Shown: positions 7,904-15,488 of the stretch, in pieces | Layout of the letters: each line of letters begins with the position of its first letter | Numbering within the stretch: the stretch's first letter is position 1 | Source: CAIVVT01 sp963823095 | GTDB taxonomy: Bacteria > Acidobacteriota > Terriglobia > Bryobacterales > Bryobacteraceae | Direction: 5' to 3' | NCBI GenBank assembly: GCA_963823095.1 | Contig: CAWGKI010000009.1 | Span: forward strand, 7,946-71,945 | Length of the DNA stretch: 64,000 bases | Program-made: the position numbers and the translations under genes | The notes under the pieces: model-generated | Database searches by the model: none | Seen by the model: the letters and a program-made list of their open reading frames with translations, nothing else | What the model was told of the DNA's origin: nothing

Positions 7904-9178
7904 ATGACGCAGAGCCCGCTGAATCGCGACATATCGATGACCGTATTGCCGAACGGAGTCCGCGTCATCACCGAGCCGATGCCGGCCGTGCGCAGCGTCG
8001 CCGCGGGCTTCTGGATCGGAACGGGCTCGCGCTGCGAGACGCCCAAGACCAATGGCATCTCGCATTTCATCGAGCACATGCTCTTCAAGGGCACGCCCAC
8101 CCGCCCCGCCGAACGGATCGCGCAAGAGATGGACTCTATCGGCGGCAATCTCAACGCCTTCACGGGCCGGGACCTGGCCGGTTACACGATGAAGGTCCTG
8201 GACGAACACCTGGACTTTGCTTTCGGCATCCTGGCCGACATGCTGAAGAATCCGAAGTTCGACGAGGCCGACATCGAGAAGGAAAAGGGCGTCATCCTCG
8301 AAGAGCTGAAGATGGAAAACGACGACCCCGAGTCGGTGGTCCACGATCTCTTCGTGAATAACTTTTGGAAGGGCTTTCCCCTCGGGATGCCCATCATCGG
8401 CAACGCGCGAACCATCCGGAGCTTCAACGAGAAGGCGCTGCGCGCACACCATCGCCGCCACTATTCGGCGGCGAACCTGATTGTGACGGCGGCCGGTAAC
8501 CTGCGTCACGACGACGTCATCGAATTGGTAAAGCGTCATCTGGAGGGGCTGCCGCTCGGGGACCCGGAACCACGGCAGCCCGTCCCAATTGGGCAGCCTC
8601 CGTTCGTCTTGAAGAGCCGCCGCGCGTTGCAGCAGTTGCAACTCTGCCTGGGGACGCCGATGATCGAGGCCGCCCATCCCTTGCGCCTGGCGTGTTATAC
8701 CCTCAATGTGATCTTGGGCGGCAGCATGAGTTCGCGCCTTTTCCAGAACATCCGCGAGCGGCAGGGTCTGGCCTATTCGATTTTTTCGGAGCTGAACCTG
8801 TACCACGACACGGGAAACTTGGGCGTGTACGCGGGGACCGCTCCGGAGAATGGCCGGCGCGTGCTCGACTCCACCTTGGCGGAGTTGCGCCGCTTGCGCG
8901 AAGAGCCTGTGCCCGAAGACGAGCTTCGTCACGCCCGCGAACACATGAAGGGCTCGCTCCTGCTGAGTCTGGAATCCACCACCAGCCGCATGAGCAATCT
9001 GGCGCGGCAGTGGATGACCCACGGCCGCTTCTTCACGCTCGACGAACTCGCCCGCGCGATTGACGCCGTTCGGCGGACGAAATCCAGCAGATCGCTCGGC
9101 AGTTCTTTCAACCTGGGAAACTCGGGCTCGCCGCGCTGGGGCGCGTCGATTCGCTTGGCGTTACGCAAGGAGACTTGA
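7904..9178 (+). CDS. M16 family zinc peptidase (3' end frameshifted)
   Basis: An M16B insulinase/processing-peptidase-type protein. The inverted zinc motif is HFIEH (about residues 54-58, in GISHFIEHMLFKG) with the distal Glu in EKGVILEELKM. The second half carries the M16 C-domain (SSRLFQNIRERQGLAYSIFS, about 268-287). After RAIDAV (about residue 388) the frame becomes foreign. The +1 frame restores ADEIQQIARQFFQPGKLGLAAL and ends at 9186, so one base (probably a T in GTT-CGG near 9069) is missing. This may be a real lesion or an assembly error; the domain fold is nearly complete without the tail. Genes for TPM, nucleotidyltransferase and LemA follow closely. Confidence 0.88.
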   Translation: MTQSPLNRDISMTVLPNGVRVITEPMPAVRSVAAGFWIGTGSRCETPKTNGISHFIEHMLFKGTPTRPAERIAQEMDSIGGNLNAFTGRDLAGYTMKVLDEHLDFAFGILADMLKNPKFDEADIEKEKGVILEELKMENDDPESVVHDLFVNNFWKGFPLGMPIIGNARTIRSFNEKALRAHHRRHYSAANLIVTAAGNLRHDDVIELVKRHLEGLPLGDPEPRQPVPIGQPPFVLKSRRALQQLQLCLGTPMIEAAHPLRLACYTLNVILGGSMSSRLFQNIRERQGLAYSIFSELNLYHDTGNLGVYAGTAPENGRRVLDSTLAELRRLREEPVPEDELRHAREHMKGSLLLSLESTTSRMSNLARQWMTHGRFFTLDELARAIDAVRRTKSSRSLGSSFNLGNSGSPRWGASIRLALRKET

Positions 9179-9179
9179 T

Positions 9180-9974
9180 TTGTTGAAACGCATCGGACTC
9201 CTGTTACTCGGTTCGGTTTGCACCCTGCTCACCGGTCAGCAGGCGACCGATTTCGCAGCATTGCAGCCGCAAGGGTACGTCAACGACTTCGCCAATGTCG
9301 TGGATCAGCCCACGCGGGACCAGCTCAACAGATACTGCGCCCGTCTGGAGCAGGCCACTGGCGCGCAGCTCGCGCTCGTGACCTTAAAATCCACGGAAGG
9401 CCAGCCCGTCGAAGACGTCGCCAACCTGCTCTACCGAAAGTGGGGCGTCGGCAAGAAGTCAATCAACGAGGGCGCTCTGGTCCTGTTCGTAATCAACGAC
9501 CACCGAACGCGCATTGAGGTAGGCTACGGCCTGGAACCGATTATGACCGACGGCTACGTCGGCAGCCTGCTGCGCACCATCCGCCCGTCGCTGAAGAGCG
9601 GCAACTACGGCCAGGCGCTGGCCGACGCGGCGACGCAGATCGGCGAAAAGGTCGCCGCTTCCAAAGGAGTATCGCTGGGCACGCCGGCGCCACGCCATCA
9701 AACGCGGCCCAAAGCCGAAGGATTGCCGATCGGACCTTTGGTTCTGGCCGGCATCATCTTCCTGGTGTTTCTCATCTCGCGCGGGCGGGGCGGGGGCGGC
9801 TACGGCGGGGGTGTTTCGGGCTTCTTGACCGGCATGTTGATCGGCAACATCCTGGGAGGAGTTGGATCGCAGAACCGCGGGGGAGGCGGATTCGGCGGTT
9901 CCGACTCCGGCGACAGTTTCGGCGGCTTCGGCGGAGGCGACTCCGGCGGCGGCGGAGCGTCGAGCGATTGGTAG
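9180..9974 (+). CDS. TPM domain membrane protein (YgcG family)
   Basis: The start is TTG at 9180 (or 9183), chosen for the AAGGAG at 9167-9172 and the signal peptide that follows (KRIGLLLLGSVCTLLTGQQA); upstream in-frame sequence belongs to the M16 gene. A TPM domain (about 25-155: YVNDFANVVDQPT, WGVGKKSINEGALVLF, RIEVGYGLEPIMTD) is followed by one transmembrane helix (GPLVLAGIIFLVFLIS) and a glycine-rich tail ending GGGGASSDW. TPM proteins are membrane-anchored with the domain outside the cytoplasm; they commonly pair with LemA genes, as here. Confidence 0.88.
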   Translation: MLKRIGLLLLGSVCTLLTGQQATDFAALQPQGYVNDFANVVDQPTRDQLNRYCARLEQATGAQLALVTLKSTEGQPVEDVANLLYRKWGVGKKSINEGALVLFVINDHRTRIEVGYGLEPIMTDGYVGSLLRTIRPSLKSGNYGQALADAATQIGEKVAASKGVSLGTPAPRHQTRPKAEGLPIGPLVLAGIIFLVFLISRGRGGGGYGGGVSGFLTGMLIGNILGGVGSQNRGGGGFGGSDSGDSFGGFGGGDSGGGGASSDW

Positions 9975-9998
9975 AATCGCGTTTCTCAGGAGAGTCCC

Positions 9999-10718
9999 AT
10001 GCCCGAATTCGATAAACTGCTCCAGCAACTCGTAGAAAAACTGAAGGCGGCTCATGGCAAGTCGCTGGTGAGCGTAATCCTTTACGGCTCCGCCGCGGGC
10101 GGCGATCACCACGCGGCCTATTCCGACCTGAACGTGCTCTGCGTTCTCGCCGCGGTGACGCCGAAGGAACTCGAGGCGAGCGAGCCGGTGTTCGTCTGGT
10201 GGCGCGGCCAGCACCAGCCGGCGCCGCTGCTGCTGAGCGAACACGAGGTGCGCACCAGCACCGATTGCTTCCCCATCGAGTTCAAAGACATGCTGGAGCG
10301 GCGCAAGGTCCTGCATGGCGCCGATATCGTGGCGGATCTGGTGATCGACGAAGTCTTCTATCGCGCTCAGGTGGAGCACGACCTGCGGGCCAAACTGCTG
10401 CGCCTGCGGCAGAAGGCGGCGGGAGTGATCGGCAACTCCGAGTTGCTCGTCCGTCTGATGGCCGATTCGCTCTCCACGTTTTGTGTCCTGGCGCGCCACG
10501 CGGTACTCCTGTCGGGAGCGCAGGTGGCTTGGAGTAAGCGTGAAATCGCCCGCGCCTGTGCGGAGCGCTTCGGTATGAACGCGCAACCGTTTTATACTCT
10601 GTTGGATCTCCGCGAGGGCCGTGCCAAGGTGCGGGACCTGAAAGCGGCGGCATTATTTGGAACGTATCTTGAGTCAATCGGCGTCCTCGTGGACGCCGTG
10701 GATAAGCTAGATCGCTAG
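9999..10718 (+). CDS. Nucleotidyltransferase-like protein between TPM and LemA genes
   Basis: A 239-residue cytoplasmic protein. The N-terminal part matches the MNT-type nucleotidyltransferase fold: VSVILYGSAAGG (about 24-35) holds the GS motif, and YSDLNVLCVL follows at normal spacing, but the second metal-binding Asp of the DxD motif is replaced (SDLN). The helical C-terminal half (about 120-239) has no motif I recognise. It lies 24 nt after the TPM gene and 10 nt before lemA, so it is likely part of that operon. The substrate is unknown and activity may be reduced. Confidence 0.7.
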   Translation: MPEFDKLLQQLVEKLKAAHGKSLVSVILYGSAAGGDHHAAYSDLNVLCVLAAVTPKELEASEPVFVWWRGQHQPAPLLLSEHEVRTSTDCFPIEFKDMLERRKVLHGADIVADLVIDEVFYRAQVEHDLRAKLLRLRQKAAGVIGNSELLVRLMADSLSTFCVLARHAVLLSGAQVAWSKREIARACAERFGMNAQPFYTLLDLREGRAKVRDLKAAALFGTYLESIGVLVDAVDKLDR

Positions 10719-10728
10719 GAGTAAAACC

Positions 10729-11316
10729 ATGAAAGTCGCTCTTATCGTCGCCGGCGTCGTGCTGGGCCTGCTCCTTGTTGGAGGGGGCATTCTTTTCTTA
10801 ACTGGGGTTAGCGTAAACAACTCGCTGGTCACCCAACAGGAGTCCGTAAAGTCCGCGTGGTCGCAAGTGGACATCGCACTGCAACGCCGCGCCGATCTCA
10901 TCCCCAACCTGGTGGAAACCGTCAAGGGCTACGCATCGCACGAGAAAGGCGTGATGGAAGCCGTTGCCAACGCCCGTGCGGCCATGAGCGGCGCTCGCAC
11001 GCCCGGCGAGAAGATGGAAGCGAACAACCAGCTCAGCGGGGCCCTCTCGCGCCTGCTGCTGGTGGTGGAGAACTATCCGAATCTGAAAGCGGACGAGAAC
11101 TTCCTGCGCCTGCAGGACGAGCTGGCCGGTACGGAGAACCGCATCGCCATCGAACGCGGCAAGTATAACGAGAAGCTCCAGCTCTACAACACGACCCTGG
11201 GCCTCTTCCCGAACAATCTTTTTGCCGGCATGCTCGGCTTCCACCGCAACGACGAGTATTTCAAGACCGAGCCCGGCGCGCGTCAGGTCCCCAAGGTGGA
11301 CTTCAAGAGCAAATAG
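10729..11316 (+). CDS. lemA: LemA family protein
   Basis: 195 residues, the usual LemA length. One N-terminal transmembrane helix (about 5-27) is followed by the all-helical LemA domain, with the signatures WSQVDIALQRRADLIPNLVE (about 44-63) and VENYPNLKADENFLRLQDEL (about 109-128). LemA proteins are membrane-anchored with a short outside N-terminus; their biochemical role is unclear. The gene ends the run M16 - TPM - nucleotidyltransferase - lemA, with 15 nt before the aldehyde dehydrogenase gene, which may share transcription. Confidence 0.93.
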   Translation: MKVALIVAGVVLGLLLVGGGILFLTGVSVNNSLVTQQESVKSAWSQVDIALQRRADLIPNLVETVKGYASHEKGVMEAVANARAAMSGARTPGEKMEANNQLSGALSRLLLVVENYPNLKADENFLRLQDELAGTENRIAIERGKYNEKLQLYNTTLGLFPNNLFAGMLGFHRNDEYFKTEPGARQVPKVDFKSK

Positions 11317-11331
11317 CCAGAGCCGACAAAA

Positions 11332-12777
11332 ATGCCTCCGAAACTGTTTCAGAACTACATTGACGGCCAGTGGGTCGAAGGCCCTTCGTTCGAGAATCGC
11401 AATCCGGCGGATGAGCGGGAAGTGGTCGGTCTGCACGTCAGCGGGACCCCGGCCGACGTGGCGCAAGCCGCTGCCGCCGCCCAGGCCGCGCTGCCGGCCT
11501 GGAGCAAGCTCACCGGTCCGGCACGCGGGGCATATCTCTACAATGTGGCGGACCTGCTCGACCGGCGATTCGAAGAAGTCTCCAAGGAGATGACGCTCGA
11601 AGAGGGCAAGACACTGCCCGAGTCGAAGGGCGAGGTGCGGCGCGCGATCAACATCTTCCGCTACTTCGCGGGGGAGGGCTCGCGCTTCGCGGGCGTTCTC
11701 GCTCCCAGCGAGCGCGATCGGGTGCAGATGTTCGCCATCCGCAAGGCGATCGGCGTGGTGGGACTGATCACCCCCTGGAACTTCCCCAGCGCCATCCCGG
11801 CCTGGAAGCTTGCGCCCGCGCTGCTGTGCGGCAACACCGTGGTTTTGAAGCCCGCCTCGGCCGCGCCGCTGAGCGCCTGGCGCATCGTGGAAGCCTGCCA
11901 CGACGCAGGCATCCCCAAGGGCGTCGTCAACTTCGTGACGGGCTCCGGCGGGAGCCTGGGCCGGGCATTGATCGAAGCCCCCGCCCTGAAAGCGATCTCG
12001 TTTACGGGCTCCTGCCAGGTTGGGCTCAAACTCCACGCGGACGCCTCCGCCAGGCGCCTGCGCATCCAGCTCGAAATGGGCGGCAAGAACCCGACCATCG
12101 TTCTGGCCGACGCCGATTTCAACTCGGCGGTCGAGAATGTCGCCAATGCTGCGTTCTTCTCCACCGGCCAGAAATGCACGGCCACCTCGCGGGCCATCGT
12201 CGAAGATTCGATCTACGACCATTTCGTCGAGGCCCTGGCGGAACGGACCCGCAGGCTGAAGGTTGGTAACGGCCTGGAGCCGGGCATCGAGATCGGCCCT
12301 TGCGTCGACGAGGGGCAGATGAACACCGTGCTGCGCTACATTGAGCTGGGCCGCAAGGAATGCGGCGAGCCTCTGGCCGGCGGCCATCGTCTCACGGGAC
12401 CGGCTTACGACCATGGATGGTTTGTGGAACCCACACTGTTCGCCGATGTGGACCCGAACGCGGCCATTTCGCGCGAGGAGATCTTTGGCCCGGTGCTGGC
12501 TGTGACGCGCGCTCGCGATTTCCAACACGCTATGCAGTTGGCTAACGCGAGCGAGTTCGGCCTGTCGGCATCGATCCAGACCGCCAACGTTTCGCGCGTA
12601 TTCGATTTCATCCATGGCATGGAAGCCGGCCTGCTCACTGTCAACCTGCCCAGCGCGGGAGTGGAGTATCAACTTCCGTTCGGCGGGACCAAGGACTCCA
12701 GCTTCGGACCGAAGGAACAGGGTCCGGCGGCGATGGAGTTCTACAGCGATTACAAGACCATTTATCTGCGCTATTGA
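11332..12777 (+). CDS. NAD(P)-dependent semialdehyde dehydrogenase
   Basis: A complete 481-residue aldehyde dehydrogenase. It shows TPWNFPSAIPAWKLAPALLC (NAD site and structural Asn), FTGS at the nucleotide loop, the general base Glu in LEMGGKNP and the catalytic Cys in GQKCTATSR. Closest families are succinate semialdehyde and alpha-ketoglutaric (2,5-dioxopentanoate) semialdehyde dehydrogenases. The next gene looks like a 2-keto-3-deoxy-pentonate dehydratase, whose product is converted by a 2,5-dioxopentanoate dehydrogenase, so the second assignment fits better; this is inference from context. Confidence 0.85.
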   Translation: MPPKLFQNYIDGQWVEGPSFENRNPADEREVVGLHVSGTPADVAQAAAAAQAALPAWSKLTGPARGAYLYNVADLLDRRFEEVSKEMTLEEGKTLPESKGEVRRAINIFRYFAGEGSRFAGVLAPSERDRVQMFAIRKAIGVVGLITPWNFPSAIPAWKLAPALLCGNTVVLKPASAAPLSAWRIVEACHDAGIPKGVVNFVTGSGGSLGRALIEAPALKAISFTGSCQVGLKLHADASARRLRIQLEMGGKNPTIVLADADFNSAVENVANAAFFSTGQKCTATSRAIVEDSIYDHFVEALAERTRRLKVGNGLEPGIEIGPCVDEGQMNTVLRYIELGRKECGEPLAGGHRLTGPAYDHGWFVEPTLFADVDPNAAISREEIFGPVLAVTRARDFQHAMQLANASEFGLSASIQTANVSRVFDFIHGMEAGLLTVNLPSAGVEYQLPFGGTKDSSFGPKEQGPAAMEFYSDYKTIYLRY

Positions 12778-12918
12778 GTAAGCTTGTTGGATACTGATTA
12801 GTGGCTCGCGTGTGGCGCGCCGGGCCGCCCGGATATCATTTCCGCTAAACCCTCTCCGCGGCAGGCCGCCAGCGCGAAGCGGGGCTTTCTCCGATAGTGG
12901 CGCACCAAGGCAGGACTC

Positions 12919-13764
12919 ATGAAGCTCGGTCAGATCGATTGGGAAGGCCGTCTCACGGCGGCTGTGTTCGACGAGGGATTCGCACACCCCGTGCCCGGCT
13001 ACACCGTGCGCGAGCTGATCGACGAGATCGAGCGGCGGCACCTGAGTCTGCTCGATTTTCTCAAAGCGCACGCCAGCAAGGGCCGCGTGGAAGCGGAGCC
13101 GAGAATTCCGATCGGACCGCGGGAGGTGTGGGCCTGCGGCTGCACCTACGAGATGAGCGCCACGTTCCGCGACGGCGAACACGGCACACGCGAGGGCTTC
13201 TACTATCACGCACATACTGCGCCGCGGCCTGAGATTTTCTTCAAAGGCACGCACCGCGTCTGCGTCGGTCCCGAGGGCAAGATCGGACTGCGGAGCGATT
13301 CCACATTCATGGCGCCCGAGCCGGAACTCGCCGTCCTGCTCGGATCCAAGGGCCGCATTCTCGGCTACACTCTCGCCAATGACGTCTCGGCGTGGGACAT
13401 TGAGCGCGAAAACCCGCTCTACTTGCCGCAGTCGAAGGTGTTCACGGGCTGCTGCGCCCTCGGGCCGTGGTTCGTGACGGCGGACGAGATCAAGGATCCA
13501 TACTCGATCGACATGGCATGCACGATCCAACGCGGCGAAACGCTGCTCTTCGAAGGGGCCTCTTCGACAGCCAAGCTGGGCCGCAAGCTCGAAGTGCTGA
13601 TTGAGTATCTCTTACGAGCGAATCCAGTCCCGGCCGGGTCCGTTTTGCTTACGGGCACCGGCATCATCGTGACCCAGGAATCCGCTCTGCAGCCGGGCGA
13701 CGTGGTGAGTATCACGGGCAAGGGTCTCGGCACGCTCTCGAACGAAGCTGCCCTGGTCAGTTAG
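12919..13764 (+). CDS. FAH-family dehydratase/hydrolase (2-keto-3-deoxy-pentonate type)
   Basis: 281 residues of the fumarylacetoacetate-hydrolase superfamily. The metal ligands are in EPELAVLLG (about 134-142) and NDVSAWDIERENPLYLPQSK (about 154-173). The stretch around residue 95-120 (RPEIFFKGT) and the YLPQSKVFTGCCALGPW segment resemble the AraD1-type 2-dehydro-3-deoxy-D-arabinonate dehydratases rather than true FAH. The expected reaction is removal of water from a 2-keto-3-deoxy-pentonate to give 2,5-dioxopentanoate, the substrate for the dehydrogenase encoded just upstream. No dehydratase or lactonase of the earlier steps is seen here. Confidence 0.75.
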   Translation: MKLGQIDWEGRLTAAVFDEGFAHPVPGYTVRELIDEIERRHLSLLDFLKAHASKGRVEAEPRIPIGPREVWACGCTYEMSATFRDGEHGTREGFYYHAHTAPRPEIFFKGTHRVCVGPEGKIGLRSDSTFMAPEPELAVLLGSKGRILGYTLANDVSAWDIERENPLYLPQSKVFTGCCALGPWFVTADEIKDPYSIDMACTIQRGETLLFEGASSTAKLGRKLEVLIEYLLRANPVPAGSVLLTGTGIIVTQESALQPGDVVSITGKGLGTLSNEAALVS

Positions 13765-13773
13765 TGGTCCATT

Positions 13774-13820
13774 GTAGGGCGGACGCCCACGTCTGCGCCG
13801 GAACCCCAGGTCCGGCTGCT
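13774..13820. repeat. Modular hairpin repeat, half element
   Basis: It starts GTAGGGC and holds two adjacent hairpins: GGCGGACG-CCCA-CGTCTGCGCC and CCGGAACC-CCA-GGTCCGG. Each stem has an unrelated sequence but keeps pairing. It lies between convergent genes (FAH-family and recX). See the four-hairpin copies at 18759, 29686, 34641 and 61114. Confidence 0.6.
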
Positions 13821-13828
13821 GAGACTAC

Positions 13829-14398
13829 TCAACAATCCGTTTCAAGGCCGGAGGCCACGACGTCAGCCCCCACCGCCGTGGATTCCATCGACTCCAGATC
13901 GTCCGCATGTGCGCTGTAACTCTTGAGCACGCGAATGCTCGATGAGGACGAGAACCCCGCGGTGCGTAACCTTCGATACATGCTCGCGAGATTCTTCGGC
14001 TCTTTCAGATATTCGCCGAGGTCCTTGCCGCGCATCTTGCGCGCCAGGTAATCCCGGATCATCGCGGGCTCGTCCACGTTTTCGAAGGCACGGGAAACCG
14101 CTTCCCGAGCCACGCCCGGCGCAATCCGCTTCTTCAACAGGTCGCGCAGGACCCGCTGCCCGCCGACAGCGCCGCTTTGCGCACGCGAGTCGGCGAAACC
14201 CTCCGAGAGGCGTTTGTCGTCCAGATAGCCGTAGGTCTGGAAAGAGTCCAGAATGGCATCGACGTCGGCTGGATTCTCGGACTTCAAGTGTAGTTTCCGG
14301 CGCAACTCAGACACGGACAGGCCGCGTTGCGAAAGCGCTCGAAGCGCGTAACTTCGCAGTGCTTCCAGCTTGAGTTTCGCCTGTAAACGCTGTGTCAT
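13829..14398 (-). CDS. recX: Regulatory protein RecX
   Basis: 189 residues from ATG 14398; a longer in-frame reading upstream overlaps the oppositely oriented 14457 gene and is not used. RecX three-helix repeats are visible: LRSYALRALSQRGLSVSELRRKL (about 13-35), DSFQTYGYLDDKRLSEGFADSR (about 48-69) and LRTAGFSSSSSIRVLKSY near the C-terminal end. RecX proteins bind RecA filaments and limit their activity. recA itself is not in the window. The C-terminal 20 residues after YSAHADD are poorly conserved. Confidence 0.85.
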   Translation of the reverse strand: MTQRLQAKLKLEALRSYALRALSQRGLSVSELRRKLHLKSENPADVDAILDSFQTYGYLDDKRLSEGFADSRAQSGAVGGQRVLRDLLKKRIAPGVAREAVSRAFENVDEPAMIRDYLARKMRGKDLGEYLKEPKNLASMYRRLRTAGFSSSSSIRVLKSYSAHADDLESMESTAVGADVVASGLETDC

Positions 14399-14456
14399 GG
14401 AAGGAGACCTCCATATTGTCGTGGAGTACACTAGAAGCTGCAAGGAGTCCTGTCGA

Positions 14457-14786
14457 ATGGAAGACGATAAGCGGATCCCGTATTTTCTGCTCGGCCTCGG
14501 CATCGGAACCGCGCTGGGCATTTTGTTCGCCCCTAAAGCCGGTCCCGATACACGCGAATTCCTGCTCAGTAAGGCAGATGACAGCAAGGAATTCCTGAAG
14601 CGCAAGAGCGTGGAGTTGAAAGACAACGCCACGGAGATCGTCGATCGCGGCAAGACCGCCATCTCGCGGCAAAAAGGCAACCTGGCAGCCGCCGTAGAAG
14701 CCGGCAAGCAGGCTTATCGCGAAAAGACCACGGCTCAGGCGCCGGCGCCGGTAGTTGCCAGCGACGACATGATCGAAGGCGTCTGA
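14457..14786 (+). CDS. YtxH-like membrane-anchored small protein
   Basis: 109 residues from ATG 14457, preceded by AAGGAG. The N-terminal part has one short glycine-rich membrane segment (YFLLGLGIGTALGILFAPKAG), followed by lysine-rich helical sequence, the pattern of YtxH-domain proteins (FAPKSG motif). Function unknown; members are often stress or envelope linked. It is encoded divergently from recX and 13 nt before the next small membrane protein gene. Confidence 0.75.
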   Translation: MEDDKRIPYFLLGLGIGTALGILFAPKAGPDTREFLLSKADDSKEFLKRKSVELKDNATEIVDRGKTAISRQKGNLAAAVEAGKQAYREKTTAQAPAPVVASDDMIEGV

Positions 14787-14799
14787 AAGGCGGCCGGCA

Positions 14800-15312
14800 T
14801 TGGCGTCGTCCGATACGACTTTCATTTTGATGGCCATCGCGGTGCTGATCTCCAGCATCGCGTTGCTGCTATCGGCATTTGCCTCGGTGGGGACCTTCCT
14901 CGCGGTACGTAAATTGCAGTCCCAAGTGAGCCCGCTGGTGCCGCAGGTGACCGAGTTCCTGGTCAATTCGCGCGAGGCCCTTGACGAAGCGTTGAAGCAG
15001 TTTCGTGAGACCGGCGAGAAGACGCAAGCGGTTCTCGACGACTTGCACACGGAAGTCGCCGGATTCTCTGCAGCCCGGACAGACATCACCAACCATGTGC
15101 AGGCTCAGATTCAGCGAATTGAGCTGGTACTGGACGACTCCCTGGCCGACATTCAGGAGATCGTCACGGTGGTCCACGGCGGAGTGATCAAACCGATCCG
15201 TGAAGTGACTGGTCTGGTCTCCGGCGTGCGGACTGCCGTTCGCGCGTTTTTTGGCGGGCGGCGGCCGAGCGTCGCGCAAGCCACTCAGGACGAAGAGATC
15301 TTCATCGGCTGA
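14800..15312 (+). CDS. Membrane-anchored coiled-coil protein, DUF948-like
   Basis: TTG start, 170 residues. One N-terminal transmembrane helix (about 10-35) is followed by a long amphipathic helical region (about 36-150) with heptad-like spacing, as in DUF948-type proteins that often accompany YtxH genes. No catalytic motif. It probably forms a two-gene unit with the YtxH-like gene. The 176-nt gap that follows (15313-15488) has a T-rich run (15407-15414) that could end transcription, but no clear stem was seen. Confidence 0.65.
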   Translation: MASSDTTFILMAIAVLISSIALLLSAFASVGTFLAVRKLQSQVSPLVPQVTEFLVNSREALDEALKQFRETGEKTQAVLDDLHTEVAGFSAARTDITNHVQAQIQRIELVLDDSLADIQEIVTVVHGGVIKPIREVTGLVSGVRTAVRAFFGGRRPSVAQATQDEEIFIG

Positions 15313-15488
15313 GCCGAAAGCCGCTGTACCGGCGGATGAACCCAGTCGCGCTGCTGCTGCCGCTCGACGTGCGCCGGGTGGCCAAGACGGGAACTCAGTT
15401 TCCCTTTTTTTGTTCCGCACTTCGGCTCTGTGCGAAGCGTCCAAAGCGCCTCTCTGCTTTGAAGTGCTCACATAGGTAAACTGGGTGC

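Noticed and set aside
10798..13530. 910-residue minus-strand ORF
   Set aside because: It lies antisense to lemA, the aldehyde dehydrogenase and FAH-family genes, all well supported; its Arg/His-rich composition is typical of a GC-rich shadow frame.
13829..14707. Long reading of recX with a 103-residue N-terminal extension
   Set aside because: The extension is antisense to the YtxH-like gene; the native start is the ATG at 14398.
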